Below, piece after piece: positions 1 through 7,068 of a DNA stretch of 12,129 nt. The notes below the pieces were generated by a model. It saw only the letters and a list, made by a program, of their open reading frames with translations. It searched no databases and was not told the DNA's origin. The first letter of the stretch is position 1, and every line of letters starts with the position of its first letter. The translations under genes were made by a program, and so were the position numbers. Origin of the DNA: Promethearchaeota archaeon (GTDB lineage Archaea; Asgardarchaeota; Lokiarchaeia; Sigynarchaeales; SOKP01); assembly GCA_019057975.1 (NCBI GenBank), contig JAHLWJ010000126.1, positions 1 to 12,129 of the forward strand. Direction: 5' to 3'.

Positions 1-610
1 AAGTCCATAATATGCAAGCTAAACCTAATTCATGTGCATATCTAAAAGCTTCACTAATTTCCTGAATTTGACGCCTACAATTAGGAGACCCGAAATATAT
101 TGTAGCACCTATTCCAGCAGCACCCATATCCCATCCTTGGTCAACATTAGCAAAGAGAGTTTGATCAGATAAATTAGGTTTAGTAAGAAGTTCATTATGA
201 TTAATTTTTACTATAAACGGAATCTTACGTGCATATCGTCTTGAAACTGATCCTAATACTCCGAGAGTAGAGGCAACAGCACTGCATCCTCCCTCTATAG
301 CTAGTTTAATGATATTTTCCGGATCAAAATATGATGGATTGATCGCGAAGCTTGCTGAAGCTGTGTGTTCAATACCTTGGTCTACCGGTAAAATTGAAAG
401 ATAACCTGTTCCAGCTAATCTACCTCTCTGATTAAAGAGTCTTCCCATATTATTTAATACTAAATTATTTCTATCTGTATGTTCAAAAACTCTATCAATA
501 TAATCAGGACCAGGAGCATGAATCATTTCCTTTGGAATACCTACACATGTGTGATTCAAAAGCTCATCTGCTTTAGAGCCCAAGAGATTTTTAATTTCAT
601 TATAATCCAT
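1..610 (-). CDS. fbaB: Class I fructose-bisphosphate aldolase, bacterial FbaB type (3' end missing)
   Basis: Translating the minus strand from an ATG at 610 gives 203 open residues that run off the left edge. They closely match what I remember of E. coli Fba[20 protein letters not shown] at about residues 64-82, then [31 protein letters not shown] and GATIYFGS. The family is about 350 residues, so roughly 40% is missing, including the Schiff-base lysine, which lies further on in FbaB. The enzyme reversibly cleaves fructose 1,6-bisphosphate to dihydroxyacetone phosphate and glyceraldehyde 3-phosphate in the cytoplasm. The N-terminal extension before the DQG motif is typical of bacterial FbaB rather than the shorter archaeal DhnA-type aldolases. 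The ATG is preceded by a weak GATGAG Shine-Dalgarno-like stretch. The family call is firm; the physiological direction is not known. Confidence 0.93.
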   Translation of the reverse strand, partial: MDYNEIKNLLGSKADELLNHTCVGIPKEMIHAPGPDYIDRVFEHTDRNNLVLNNMGRLFNQRGRLAGTGYLSILPVDQGIEHTASASFAINPSYFDPENIIKLAIEGGCSAVASTLGVLGSVSRRYARKIPFIVKINHNELLTKPNLSDQTLFANVDQGWDMGAAGIGATIYFGSPNCRRQIQEISEAFRYAHELGLACILWT

Positions 611-670
611 TTTATAATCTCATCTAAATAATTATTACTAAATTAAAATTAATGAAAAAATAAGAGTCCA

Positions 671-685
671 AACATATAATATTTT
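671..685 (-). promoter_or_regulatory. Possible TATA box for fbaB
   Basis: The minus strand reads AAAATATTATATGT here, a TATA-like element centred about 68 bases before the fbaB ATG, which would give a leader of about 40 bases. A second candidate, TTTATAGTATAAAA, lies near 709-722. The rest of the 611-768 gap shows only A/T runs and no gene. Confidence 0.3.
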
Positions 686-768
686 TGCTTATAGTTCCTT
701 GTTTTTTTTTATACTATAAACGAAATTTAGTTTGTTATATTGATTTTTAACTATTCAAAATAAAATAG

Positions 769-1128
769 TTAATTCTGATTATTATTACCCTTGAAAAATT
801 CTTTTAAAAGCTCAGAGAGGAGAATATAATTACTGGAATTTACACTAGAACTGCTACTTTCTAATTTCAAAGAAATTTTTCTTGTTTCTTTTCCTGAAGA
901 TTCTAATTTAATTAATAGCTTTTTTTTTTCATTCTTAAATTTGCCTGTATGTGAAGAATTATTATTCCATAAGTTATCGATCTTATTTGCAACTTTCTCC
1001 TTGTTTGTAAATGGTTCAATTTTAGCTCCATTCAAAATTTTAGGTTTTTCCATATTTACCCAACTTTTCAGAAATTTCTTGTTGCTTAAACTCCTATAAA
1101 ACCTTATAAATTTATCTTTAAAAACCAC
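769..1128 (-). CDS. Hypothetical lysine- and serine-rich small protein, start uncertain
   Basis: This is an open frame of 119 codons from a GTG at 1128, or 94 codons from the ATG at 1053 (residue 26). I do not recognise it. It is basic and low in complexity, with asparagine-, lysine- and serine-rich stretches and a crude internal similarity between IKLESSGK and LKLESSSS. No cysteine motif, membrane segment or signal peptide is visible. A TATA-like element (1103-1114) lies inside the longer version and about 55 bases before the ATG, which favours the shorter start at 1053. Neither start has a clear Shine-Dalgarno sequence. In DNA this A/T-rich such a frame could arise by chance, so existence of the gene is only moderately supported. 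It sits between fbaB and a divergent regulator. Confidence 0.4.
   Translation of the reverse strand: MVFKDKFIRFYRSLSNKKFLKSWVNMEKPKILNGAKIEPFTNKEKVANKIDNLWNNNSSHTGKFKNEKKKLLIKLESSGKETRKISLKLESSSSSVNSSNYILLSELLKEFFKGNNNQN
1103..1114. promoter_or_regulatory. TATA-like element between divergent genes
   Basis: CTTATAAATTTA is TATA-like on both strands. On the minus strand it would start transcription near 1080, ahead of the ATG at 1053. On the plus strand it would start near 1135, about 40 bases before the regulator at 1177. Which direction is used cannot be told from sequence. Confidence 0.28.
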
Positions 1129-1162
1129 AAGTATCTTTAAGGCAAAACTTAATTGTTATGAG

Positions 1163-1175
1163 TCTTTGTCAAAGA
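1163..1175 (+). promoter_or_regulatory. Small inverted repeat just upstream of the winged-helix gene (possible operator)
   Basis: TCTTTGTCAAAGA is a perfect 6+1+6 inverted repeat ending one base before the ATG at 1177. Winged-helix regulators of the ArsR type often bind symmetric sites at their own promoter, so autoregulation is possible. A repeat this short can also arise by chance. Confidence 0.25.
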
Positions 1176-1176
1176 T

Positions 1177-1509
1177 ATGCCTGATGAATTTGATTTTAAA
1201 AACTATGAATCAATGGAAGAGTATGGTAAAACAGTAGAAGGGACAAAGTACTTACACTCTTTATATCTTAAAGCTGTAAATCACCCTATTCGACGCGAAA
1301 TTCTAAATATAGTTAATAAGGCTAAAAAAATTTCTAAAAAAAAACTGTTAGACGCGCTTATAGATAAAAATTTAATAAATGATGAATCTTCGCTTAATTA
1401 CAATATGGACTACCTAGTTAAAGCTTTTTGTGTTAAAAAATTTGAAGAAGACAATACAATATATTATGAAATCACTCAAAGTGGACAAGTAGTAGAATAC
1501 TTAGGATAA
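1177..1509 (+). CDS. Winged helix-turn-helix (ArsR-like) DNA-binding protein
   Basis: The protein has 110 residues and consists of one winged-helix domain after an acidic N-terminus. Residues 28-46 (SLYLKAVNHPIRREILNIV) match the first helices of ArsR-like proteins, where the HP-R-x-I-L signature is typical. Residues 53-66 form the next helix. Residues 71-85 (SSLNYNMDYLVKAFC) fit the recognition helix. Residues 88-100 form the beta-wing, and ITQSGQVVEYL resembles the usual closing helix. No CxC metal site of ArsR metal sensors is present, so the ligand, if any, is unknown. It probably acts as a dimeric transcription factor. The ATG has no Shine-Dalgarno sequence and lies just after a small inverted repeat. 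The gene is convergent with the zinc-ribbon gene at 1524, with 14 bases between the stops. The fold is clear; the targets are unknown. Confidence 0.85.
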   Translation: MPDEFDFKNYESMEEYGKTVEGTKYLHSLYLKAVNHPIRREILNIVNKAKKISKKKLLDALIDKNLINDESSLNYNMDYLVKAFCVKKFEEDNTIYYEITQSGQVVEYLG

Positions 1510-1510
1510 T

Positions 1511-1530
1511 ACTTCTTTTTCTTCTATTTT
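1511..1530 (+). terminator. T-rich terminator-like tract
   Basis: ACTTCTTTTTCTTCTATTTT directly follows the stop of the winged-helix gene. Archaeal termination often occurs at such T-rich tracts without a hairpin. It overlaps the end of the convergent gene. Confidence 0.35.
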
Positions 1531-1970
1531 TGCATCATTTTTTGATAACATTCGCAGCAAGGTATTCCAAAATTGAGATTATAACTTTTAAATTTCTTAT
1601 TCTTAACATTCATGAATTTTATTAATGTTTCTATAAGGCTCTTTTTATTTTTATCAAAAAATAATTGTTTCAAGTTAAAATAATGATTAAATCCTCCGCA
1701 AAGGGGACAGAGAGAATAAAACTTGATAAATTTTTGAAATTTTTGTTTTTCTTCCTCTGATAAAGCTTCTAATTTAAAATCTGGATTACTTTCAATTATC
1801 GTTTTTAAATTATCTAACTCATTTAGCATCGCATCTCTTAGAAAATTAGTATTATAATTATTTTCGCTAACAGTTTCATTTGATAAAATATCTTGAGCAG
1901 TAAATTTATCAAAATATTCTATAGCTTCATTAAAAAATAATAAATTCTTGTTTTTACTCTTCTTATTCAT
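1524..1970 (-). CDS. Uncharacterised four-cysteine zinc-ribbon protein
   Basis: The protein has 148 residues and starts at an ATG. The N-terminal half is mostly predicted helix (residues 12-85), rich in Asn, Lys and Glu. The C-terminal half carries CPLCGGFNH at 88-96 and GIPCCEC at 135-141, so C88, C91, C138 and C141 can bind one zinc ion as a split ribbon or treble-clef-like knuckle, with C139 spare. I recall similar 'CPLCG...GIPCC-C' hypothetical proteins in Asgard genomes but know no function. It could be a nucleic-acid or protein-binding adaptor. It lies 81 bases downstream of the DUF711 gene on the same strand, but a T7 run after that gene suggests separate transcripts. No clear Shine-Dalgarno sequence is seen. 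The zinc site is seen in the sequence; any role is unknown. Confidence 0.7.
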   Translation of the reverse strand: MNKKSKNKNLLFFNEAIEYFDKFTAQDILSNETVSENNYNTNFLRDAMLNELDNLKTIIESNPDFKLEALSEEEKQKFQKFIKFYSLCPLCGGFNHYFNLKQLFFDKNKKSLIETLIKFMNVKNKKFKSYNLNFGIPCCECYQKMMQK

Positions 1971-2039
1971 TTGTTACAACACTAACGTAGGTCAAAAATT
2001 TTTTTGCTTCTCTTCAAATAAGAAGTATTCATATCATCT

Positions 2040-2046
2040 AAAAAAA
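2040..2046 (-). terminator. U-run terminator after the DUF711 gene
   Basis: On the minus strand TAAAATTTTTTT begins immediately after the DUF711 stop codon and gives seven consecutive T residues, a plausible archaeal U-run terminator. Confidence 0.38.
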
Positions 2047-2051
2047 TTTTA

Positions 2052-3338
2052 TTACAGAAATTTGAAAAATTTTTCATTTTTACTAAATAGGTCATTCTTA
2101 TTTTCACCAGTTAATCTTCTAAAGTCAATAATCCTTGAAGGAGCAAAATATTCAAAATCAAATTCAACTTTATCACCCGCACCTCTTCCTGGTATTGGCA
2201 TTAAACGAGCTGTCAATGGCTTATTCAATCTAACTGAAATAGTACTTAGATCTAATATAATATAAAATAATTCTTGTTCGGTAATATCCCCTGGCAATGG
2301 GACAACATCTAAACCTGCACCACACATAGTAGTATATAATAGAAGTGAATCCAAGTTAAATTTATTTTCAGACAATCTTTTAGATAAAATATAGTCTTCT
2401 AAAATAGGTTGAAAAAAGCCTGAAAACCCAATAACTTTCTCTTTATCAACCGGTATTGAATTTTTTATTAAAGCAACTCCAGTTAAAGTTCCAATAGCTC
2501 CGAAATATTCAATTCCCAACTTTTCTATTGCAGTCCCAATACTTTTATCCACCTCTGGAAAAGGTGCAGGAGAAAGATCAACTCCCTTAAACTCAATATC
2601 AAATTTTCGTCCAAATTTCTCCCCAATTTTTGTAATGTCATCATAAATTTGATTAAATTTTGATAATAAATTAAATTGCACCTCTTTTAAACTATTTGAC
2701 TTTTCGATTGCATCAATTACTTCGTCTGCCATTTCTAATGCAAGAGAAAATGCGGGTTTATCTGAAAAATGATATGCTGCTGGAAAAAATGGGAAATTAG
2801 GTCCTACATTGGCAGATATACAAAAATTTAGATTTTTAAATGGATCTGGTTCAGATAATTGTTTTATTATTTTAGCACCAGATCTTATAGCCGCTATATT
2901 TAATCCATCACGTGTGGATGCTACTGGTAAAGAAGTAAAGAAATTATCAGTATTTTTAATAAAAGTTGGCACTTCATTTAATAAAAGTCTTTCAAAGATT
3001 CCTAACTCCGGAAGTTTGTGTGTAAGCATCATACAGCACGCAAAATAGTCAAATCCATAGTCTTTAAACATATCTTGTAAAAATTTTAATTGGTCTTTTA
3101 TATCAACTAAAGTCTCTTTTAAATTTTTTTCATAAAACAATTTATTATCATAGCTAAAAAGAGGCTGAGAGCAAAATCGCTTGGTTTGAACCTCTATCCC
3201 GATTTCTTCGAAAGCACTAATTAGCTCATTGTTTAAATTCGAAAAGTTTTGAAGATTTTCTTGCATGAATGATAAGATTGTTTCATTTTTGTAAAGGTAA
3301 GGAATGATATTCCCATTAGTTATTGCTCTTATTCGCAT
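2052..3338 (-). CDS. DUF711 / UPF0210 family protein
   Basis: The 428-residue protein has the family's usual length and hallmark segments in order: the N-terminal MRIRAITNG strand, SLPVASTRDGLN at about 136-147, SANVGPNFPFFPAAYH at 175-190, KGVDLSPAPFPE at 251-262, GFSGFFQPILED at 304-315, TMCGAGLDVVPLPGD at 337-351 and the closing ARLMPIPGRGAGD plus EYFAPSRIID. Members of this family are reported to have a fold like pyruvate formate-lyase, but the glycyl-radical signature RVxGY is absent, so radical chemistry should not be assumed. The biochemical function is not established. The ATG at 3338 has no Shine-Dalgarno sequence, and a TATA-like element about 23 bases upstream implies a leaderless mRNA. 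Family identity is firm and the reaction is unknown. The neighbours (hdrA upstream, zinc ribbon downstream) are on the same strand but appear separately transcribed. Confidence 0.92.
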   Translation of the reverse strand: MRIRAITNGNIIPYLYKNETILSFMQENLQNFSNLNNELISAFEEIGIEVQTKRFCSQPLFSYDNKLFYEKNLKETLVDIKDQLKFLQDMFKDYGFDYFACCMMLTHKLPELGIFERLLLNEVPTFIKNTDNFFTSLPVASTRDGLNIAAIRSGAKIIKQLSEPDPFKNLNFCISANVGPNFPFFPAAYHFSDKPAFSLALEMADEVIDAIEKSNSLKEVQFNLLSKFNQIYDDITKIGEKFGRKFDIEFKGVDLSPAPFPEVDKSIGTAIEKLGIEYFGAIGTLTGVALIKNSIPVDKEKVIGFSGFFQPILEDYILSKRLSENKFNLDSLLLYTTMCGAGLDVVPLPGDITEQELFYIILDLSTISVRLNKPLTARLMPIPGRGAGDKVEFDFEYFAPSRIIDFRRLTGENKNDLFSKNEKFFKFL

Positions 3339-3355
3339 TTTTAGCTTGTGTTACT

Positions 3356-3366
3356 AAAATATATTC
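3356..3366 (-). promoter_or_regulatory. TATA box for the DUF711 gene (leaderless start)
   Basis: The minus strand reads GAATATATTTT, centred about 23 bases before the ATG at 3338. Archaeal transcription starts about 25-27 bases after the TATA centre, so the mRNA would begin at or next to the start codon. This fits the missing Shine-Dalgarno sequence. Confidence 0.42.
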
Positions 3367-3385
3367 ACTTAATAAGAATTATAAG

Positions 3386-3414
3386 AGAAATATCAATAAA
3401 AAATTAATATTTCT
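3386..3414 (-). terminator. Hairpin with U6 run downstream of hdrA
   Basis: AGAAATAT (3386-3393) pairs perfectly with ATATTTCT (3407-3414) around a 13-base loop that holds an A6 run on plus, which is T6 in the hdrA transcript. It lies 50-80 bases after the hdrA stop and upstream of the DUF711 promoter. It could be a 3' end signal or chance pairing in A/T-rich DNA. Confidence 0.25.
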
Positions 3415-3465
3415 AATCATTGAAATTTTAGTTAAATTCATTTATATCTTTAATTGAAATATCGA

Positions 3466-5856
3466 TTAAATTTCATCTAATTTTGCTTTTCCTTTTCTTC
3501 GCTCTTTAGTTGATAAAGGTTTTGTGTATTCGTTAGGTTTAATGGGACCAAGATTATCCAACTGTTCCTTAAATTCTTTGACAGCTTTAGCATATTTTTC
3601 TCCTTCACCAGCAGATATACTTACAATTTTCACACGTTTTTCATTTATTCCTGTCTCAGCTAACACTTCTCTAATACTTTCATATCGAGATTTTGCTTTA
3701 ATGAATCCTTCTTGATAATGACAATCTTGTGGATAGCAACCTGCAATTAAAACTCCATCTGCACCATAGAAAAAGCTTTCAAATACTAAAGATGGATTAA
3801 GCATTGCGGTACACATAACATGTATTGTTCTTATATTTGTGGGATAGGTTAATTTACTTGTTCCAGCAAGATCGGCTCCTGTATAGGAACACCAGTTACA
3901 TAAAAATGCGATGATTAACGGGGATTCACTTTTATGTTTTAAAATAGATTGAATTTGAGCTGATATCTGCATTTTTGTAAATCCTGGAATATACAAAGCA
4001 TCAGAATGGCACATTGCAGCACATGCACCACATCCAGTACAGTTTGCTTGAGTGATTTTTAATTGATTACCTTCGATTTTTAATGCATTAAACATGCAGA
4101 TATTTTCACACAATCTACATAAGTCACATTCTTCTGGATTGAAATAAACTACATGGGGATCTAGTTCAACTTTTCCCATAGACATTAGAGAAATTACCTT
4201 CGCGGCTGAACTTTCTGCTTGAGCAATACTAGTCGGTATATCCTTTGGTCCTTGTATTGCACCAGCTAAAAAAATGCCATTAACCGAAGTTTCTGAAGGT
4301 CTAACCTTTAAATGTTTTTCTAATAAAAAGCCGTTCGGATCTTGAGATATGTTCAAAATTTTACTTAATTTATCCGTATTATTTGCAGGTTCAATACCTA
4401 CTGCTAAAACGACTAAATTTGTTTTATTTTCAAATAATTTATCTTCAATTACATCCTCACCACGAACAATTAATTCATCAGACATATCACTTTTTAACAC
4501 TGCGGAGATACTACTTTTTATAAATCTGATCCCAAAAGTTTCACGAGCTCTATTATAAAACTCTTCACAATTTTTACCCATTGCTCTAATGTCATTATAG
4601 TATATATTTATTTCTGTTTCAGGATGTTCTTTTTTAATTAACACAGCTTGTTTTATTGCCACATTACAACACACTTGACTACAATATTCATGATGAATTT
4701 GTTTATTACGAGATCCTACACATAAAATAAATGAAACCTTTTTTGGTTGATCACCACTTGAAGGAATTATAATCTTTCCATGAGTAGGTCCATCAGTGTT
4801 AAGTATTCTTTCCATTTGCATTGTAGTTATGATATCTGGATATTTGAGATAATTGTATTCTCCAAGTAAAGAGGGATCAAAAGTTTTTTGTCCTGTTGCC
4901 ACAATAATTGAGCCGACTTTAATATTAATAATTTCTGGTTCTTGATCGAAATCTATTGCATCTCTATCACATGCTTGAGCACATGCTTTACATCCAATAC
5001 AATATTCTTCTAAAATGTTCGGAAATAGAGGAATTGCTTGAGGATAGGGAACATCTATAGCCTTTCTTGGAAAAAATGTATCTTCTACATCAATTGGACA
5101 TACATCTCGACAAATGTCAAAACATCCAACACAATCTTCTTCTTTTATAAAACGAGGGTGCTTCTTTATCGTGATATCAAAATTGCCAATATATCCATCA
5201 ACTTTTTCAACTTCTGAATAAGTTAATAATTCAATATTAGGATGGTCTTTAACCTCCGTCATTAACGGCCCAAGAATACAAATTGAGCAATCTAAAGTAG
5301 GAAAGGTTTTATCGAAAAGAGCCATATGTCCTCCTATTGTCGGTTCTTTTTCCACCAAATATACTTTATAGCCCGCATCTGCGATTACTAGTGCTGCTTT
5401 TATCCCTGCTATCCCCCCTCCAATGACTAAACTAGATGGTAGAACATTTGAATATTGAACATCTAAGGGGTTTAAAAGCTTGACTTGCTCTATTGCCATG
5501 TTAATTTGATCGATTGCTTTTCTGGTTGCCTTCTCAGGTTCATCAGTATGCACCCAGGAATTTTGTTCTCGGATGTTAGCAAAAGATATCAGGAATCGAT
5601 TAATTCCTACTTTTTCAATAGTTTTTCGAAATAATAAACCATGTAATTTGAATGAACAGGCGGCTATCACAACTCTATCTATTTTTTTCTCTTTGATCTC
5701 ATCAATAATCTTGTTTAAACCTAATTCAGAACATAAATATTGATCTCTTAACACATACACATCAGAGTATTTGCTAAAATGTTCAATTAATTCTTCATTA
5801 TTAATAGTTCCACTGATGTTTTTCCCACAATCGCATAAAAATAAACCAATTTTCAA
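3466..5856 (-). CDS. hdrA: CoB-CoM heterodisulfide reductase subunit A-like protein fused to an MvhD/FrhD domain
   Basis: This 796-residue cytoplasmic electron-transfer protein binds FAD and several iron-sulfur clusters. The N-terminal HdrA domain (1-130) has C8, C10, C42 and C67 and ends in the typical ANIREQNSWVH. FAD binding is shown by VIGGGIAG (144-151), followed by GGHMALFDKTFPTLDCSIC (175-193). Cluster motifs lie at C242/C245/C249/C253, at C286/C289/C292/C296, in the CVGSR...YCSQVCC insert (379-397), and as two ferredoxin motifs at 577-587 and 606-616. Residues about 645-770 are an MvhD/FrhD domain with FLCNWCSY (651-658), C682 and GCYPQDCHY (706-714). In methanogens HdrA bifurcates electrons with HdrBC and MvhD links it to hydrogenase. 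This fusion joins both, but its partners are not nearby. The TTG start fits the family N-terminus; an upstream in-frame TAG limits extension, and GTGGTG lies five bases before it. The spacing of the 242-253 motif is unusual. Confidence 0.95.
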   Translation of the reverse strand: MKIGLFLCDCGKNISGTINNEELIEHFSKYSDVYVLRDQYLCSELGLNKIIDEIKEKKIDRVVIAACSFKLHGLLFRKTIEKVGINRFLISFANIREQNSWVHTDEPEKATRKAIDQINMAIEQVKLLNPLDVQYSNVLPSSLVIGGGIAGIKAALVIADAGYKVYLVEKEPTIGGHMALFDKTFPTLDCSICILGPLMTEVKDHPNIELLTYSEVEKVDGYIGNFDITIKKHPRFIKEEDCVGCFDICRDVCPIDVEDTFFPRKAIDVPYPQAIPLFPNILEEYCIGCKACAQACDRDAIDFDQEPEIINIKVGSIIVATGQKTFDPSLLGEYNYLKYPDIITTMQMERILNTDGPTHGKIIIPSSGDQPKKVSFILCVGSRNKQIHHEYCSQVCCNVAIKQAVLIKKEHPETEINIYYNDIRAMGKNCEEFYNRARETFGIRFIKSSISAVLKSDMSDELIVRGEDVIEDKLFENKTNLVVLAVGIEPANNTDKLSKILNISQDPNGFLLEKHLKVRPSETSVNGIFLAGAIQGPKDIPTSIAQAESSAAKVISLMSMGKVELDPHVVYFNPEECDLCRLCENICMFNALKIEGNQLKITQANCTGCGACAAMCHSDALYIPGFTKMQISAQIQSILKHKSESPLIIAFLCNWCSYTGADLAGTSKLTYPTNIRTIHVMCTAMLNPSLVFESFFYGADGVLIAGCYPQDCHYQEGFIKAKSRYESIREVLAETGINEKRVKIVSISAGEGEKYAKAVKEFKEQLDNLGPIKPNEYTKPLSTKERRKGKAKLDEI

Positions 5857-5861
5857 ATTAA

Positions 5862-5867
5862 CACCAC
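5862..5867 (-). promoter_or_regulatory. Ribosome binding site for hdrA, supporting a TTG start
   Basis: GTGGTG on the minus strand ends five bases before the TTG at 5856. GGTG is complementary to the archaeal anti-Shine-Dalgarno sequence. No ATG or GTG lies near in this frame, so this site decides the start. Confidence 0.42.
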
Positions 5868-5964
5868 TTATTAATATGAAATTTTCGCAGTTCTATGTTA
5901 ATTATAGATTTGAGTTTTTATTAATTATTCCAAATTGTTTAAAGAAGTTAATATTATCTCTTCC

Positions 5965-5975
5965 TTAATATAAAG
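5965..5975 (-). promoter_or_regulatory. Possible TATA box for hdrA
   Basis: The minus strand reads CTTTATATTAA, the best TATA match between hdrA and the upstream gene. It would give a leader of roughly 80-90 bases. A weaker candidate (TCTATAATTAA) lies near 5893-5903. Read-through from the upstream operon is also possible because no terminator is obvious there. Confidence 0.28.
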
Positions 5976-6033
5976 AAGCATTTAATTTTACTTATTGACC
6001 ATTATTTCTACAAAGGATTTTTACTTATTTTAT

Positions 6034-6414
6034 TCATGATAAATCTTTATTACCAGAAGTTCTCGAGACTTGTTTAAAAAGAGTAGGAAGCATGTCAATA
6101 TAGTTATCATCATCTAAATTTTTTAAGATGATCTGAGATATTTCGTTTAAAGCCTCTTCGTAGTCATCGGGATCTTCAAGTGAATCTAGTTTTAATACAA
6201 TGAAATAATCTGTATCCGAACCAGAATAGTATGTTACAATATTTAGGTTTTCTATAGTTAAACTTGCAATTCCTGCTTGTTTGCTAAATTCATGCATATT
6301 CAAAATATGCATTAAAGTACTTTCCTGTAATGTCATTGATTCTTCGGGATAGTTCGCCTTTATAGCTATCCCACTTTTATTATTATATTTCATTACTATT
6401 AATTCCTCTGGCAT
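6034..6414 (-). CDS. Small alpha/beta protein, possibly longin/roadblock-like (Asgard type)
   Basis: The protein has 126 residues. It starts with a strand (ELIVMKYNNKSGIAIKANYPE), followed by a helix (LQESTLMHILNMHEFS), a hairpin of strands (GIASLTIENLNIVTYYSG, TDYFIVLKL) and a C-terminal helix (YEEALNEISQIILKNL). This order resembles longin or roadblock folds, which in Asgard archaea partner with small GTPases. I recall related domains with the YPE...TLM-I...HE pattern in Asgard proteins, but this is memory and not a search result. It starts two bases after the ykgJ-like stop and has an AGAGGA ribosome site six bases upstream that lies in the ykgJ coding end, so the two genes are translationally coupled. 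No membrane segment or cysteine is present. The gene is well supported; the fold is a guess and the function is unknown. Confidence 0.7.
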   Translation of the reverse strand: MPEELIVMKYNNKSGIAIKANYPEESMTLQESTLMHILNMHEFSKQAGIASLTIENLNIVTYYSGSDTDYFIVLKLDSLEDPDDYEEALNEISQIILKNLDDDNYIDMLPTLFKQVSRTSGNKDLS

Positions 6415-6416
6415 GA

Positions 6417-7016
6417 TTAATCCTCTTTTTGAAGCATTTCTTTTGGTAAAAATGGATATATCTCTAGAATGTCAAAATTATGTTTTTGCATCTCTAAAAA
6501 GTAGATCTTCTCTATTTCATATTCATTTTTTGCCCAATTTAATATTTCCTCTCGGGAGTAATATTTACCCTTTAATACTTGTAAACCTTTACACTTTTTT
6601 GTGTATCTCTCGAAGTTTTTCCGATTTGAGACCATCATTTGCCAAAATGGGAATGATCTACACTGAAAGGGACGCAATTCATGAACACTACACTTATTAT
6701 CCTCTAAAAAATGACAATGTTCATCTTCTCCCGTGAACTTAAAACCTAATGTTTTAAATCTGTATGTTTTACCTCTTTGAGCATCGGGATCTTTCCAAAA
6801 AAAGCTATCATTAATTACTTTCACATATTTTTTAGCAAAATTTCTTAAACCTTTCATCCCAGTTATGTTTAAAAATTTAGCTAATCGAAGAATATCATCT
6901 TTATAAAGATACACTTCACCATCATTAAATCCTCTACAACAATTACCACACATTTGGCACGAGAATTTAATTCCATTTTCAAGATTCTTTGAGATCTTGA
7001 TTTCAGTTGAAGTCAA
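6417..7016 (-). CDS. YkgJ-family cysteine-cluster protein
   Basis: The 199-residue protein belongs to the CxxCxxCC family (YkgJ, UPF0153). C20, C23, C26 and C27 lie in FSCQMCGNCCRGF. The second half of the signature is CHFLEDNKCSVHELRPFQCRSFPFW, with C101, C109 and C119, and a last cysteine is C142. These residues probably bind zinc or an iron-sulfur cluster; the family has no settled function and is often linked to metal or protein-modification roles. Between the halves is a helical stretch (38-70) followed by a WKDPDAQRG loop. The start is TTG at 7016; the next methionine (22) would lose the first cysteine, so TTG is preferred. A good TATA box 25 bases upstream suggests a leaderless message. 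It is the first gene of a two-gene operon with the small alpha/beta protein. Confidence 0.9.
   Translation of the reverse strand: MTSTEIKISKNLENGIKFSCQMCGNCCRGFNDGEVYLYKDDILRLAKFLNITGMKGLRNFAKKYVKVINDSFFWKDPDAQRGKTYRFKTLGFKFTGEDEHCHFLEDNKCSVHELRPFQCRSFPFWQMMVSNRKNFERYTKKCKGLQVLKGKYYSREEILNWAKNEYEIEKIYFLEMQKHNFDILEIYPFLPKEMLQKED
6421..6426 (-). promoter_or_regulatory. Shine-Dalgarno site inside the end of the ykgJ-like gene
   Basis: AGAGGA on the minus strand lies six bases before the ATG at 6414 and overlaps the last codons of the upstream gene. This supports operon structure and coupled translation. Confidence 0.6.
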
Positions 7017-7035
7017 GTTTATTGCTAATTATTAA

Positions 7036-7046
7036 GAATATAAATT
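7036..7046 (-). promoter_or_regulatory. TATA box for the ykgJ-like operon
   Basis: The minus strand reads AATTTATATTC, centred 25 bases before the TTG start at 7016. The distance implies a leaderless transcript, which agrees with the absence of a Shine-Dalgarno sequence. Confidence 0.42.
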
Positions 7047-7068
7047 ATTAAATTATATTGAAGAATTT

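Noticed and set aside
1948..2265. Plus-strand frame of 105 codons
   Set aside because: It lies opposite the DUF711 C-terminus and the zinc-ribbon start, with a composition that looks like reverse-complement noise and no motif.
6413..6736. Plus-strand frame of 107 codons
   Set aside because: It is fully antisense to the ykgJ-like gene, whose cysteine signature is clear.
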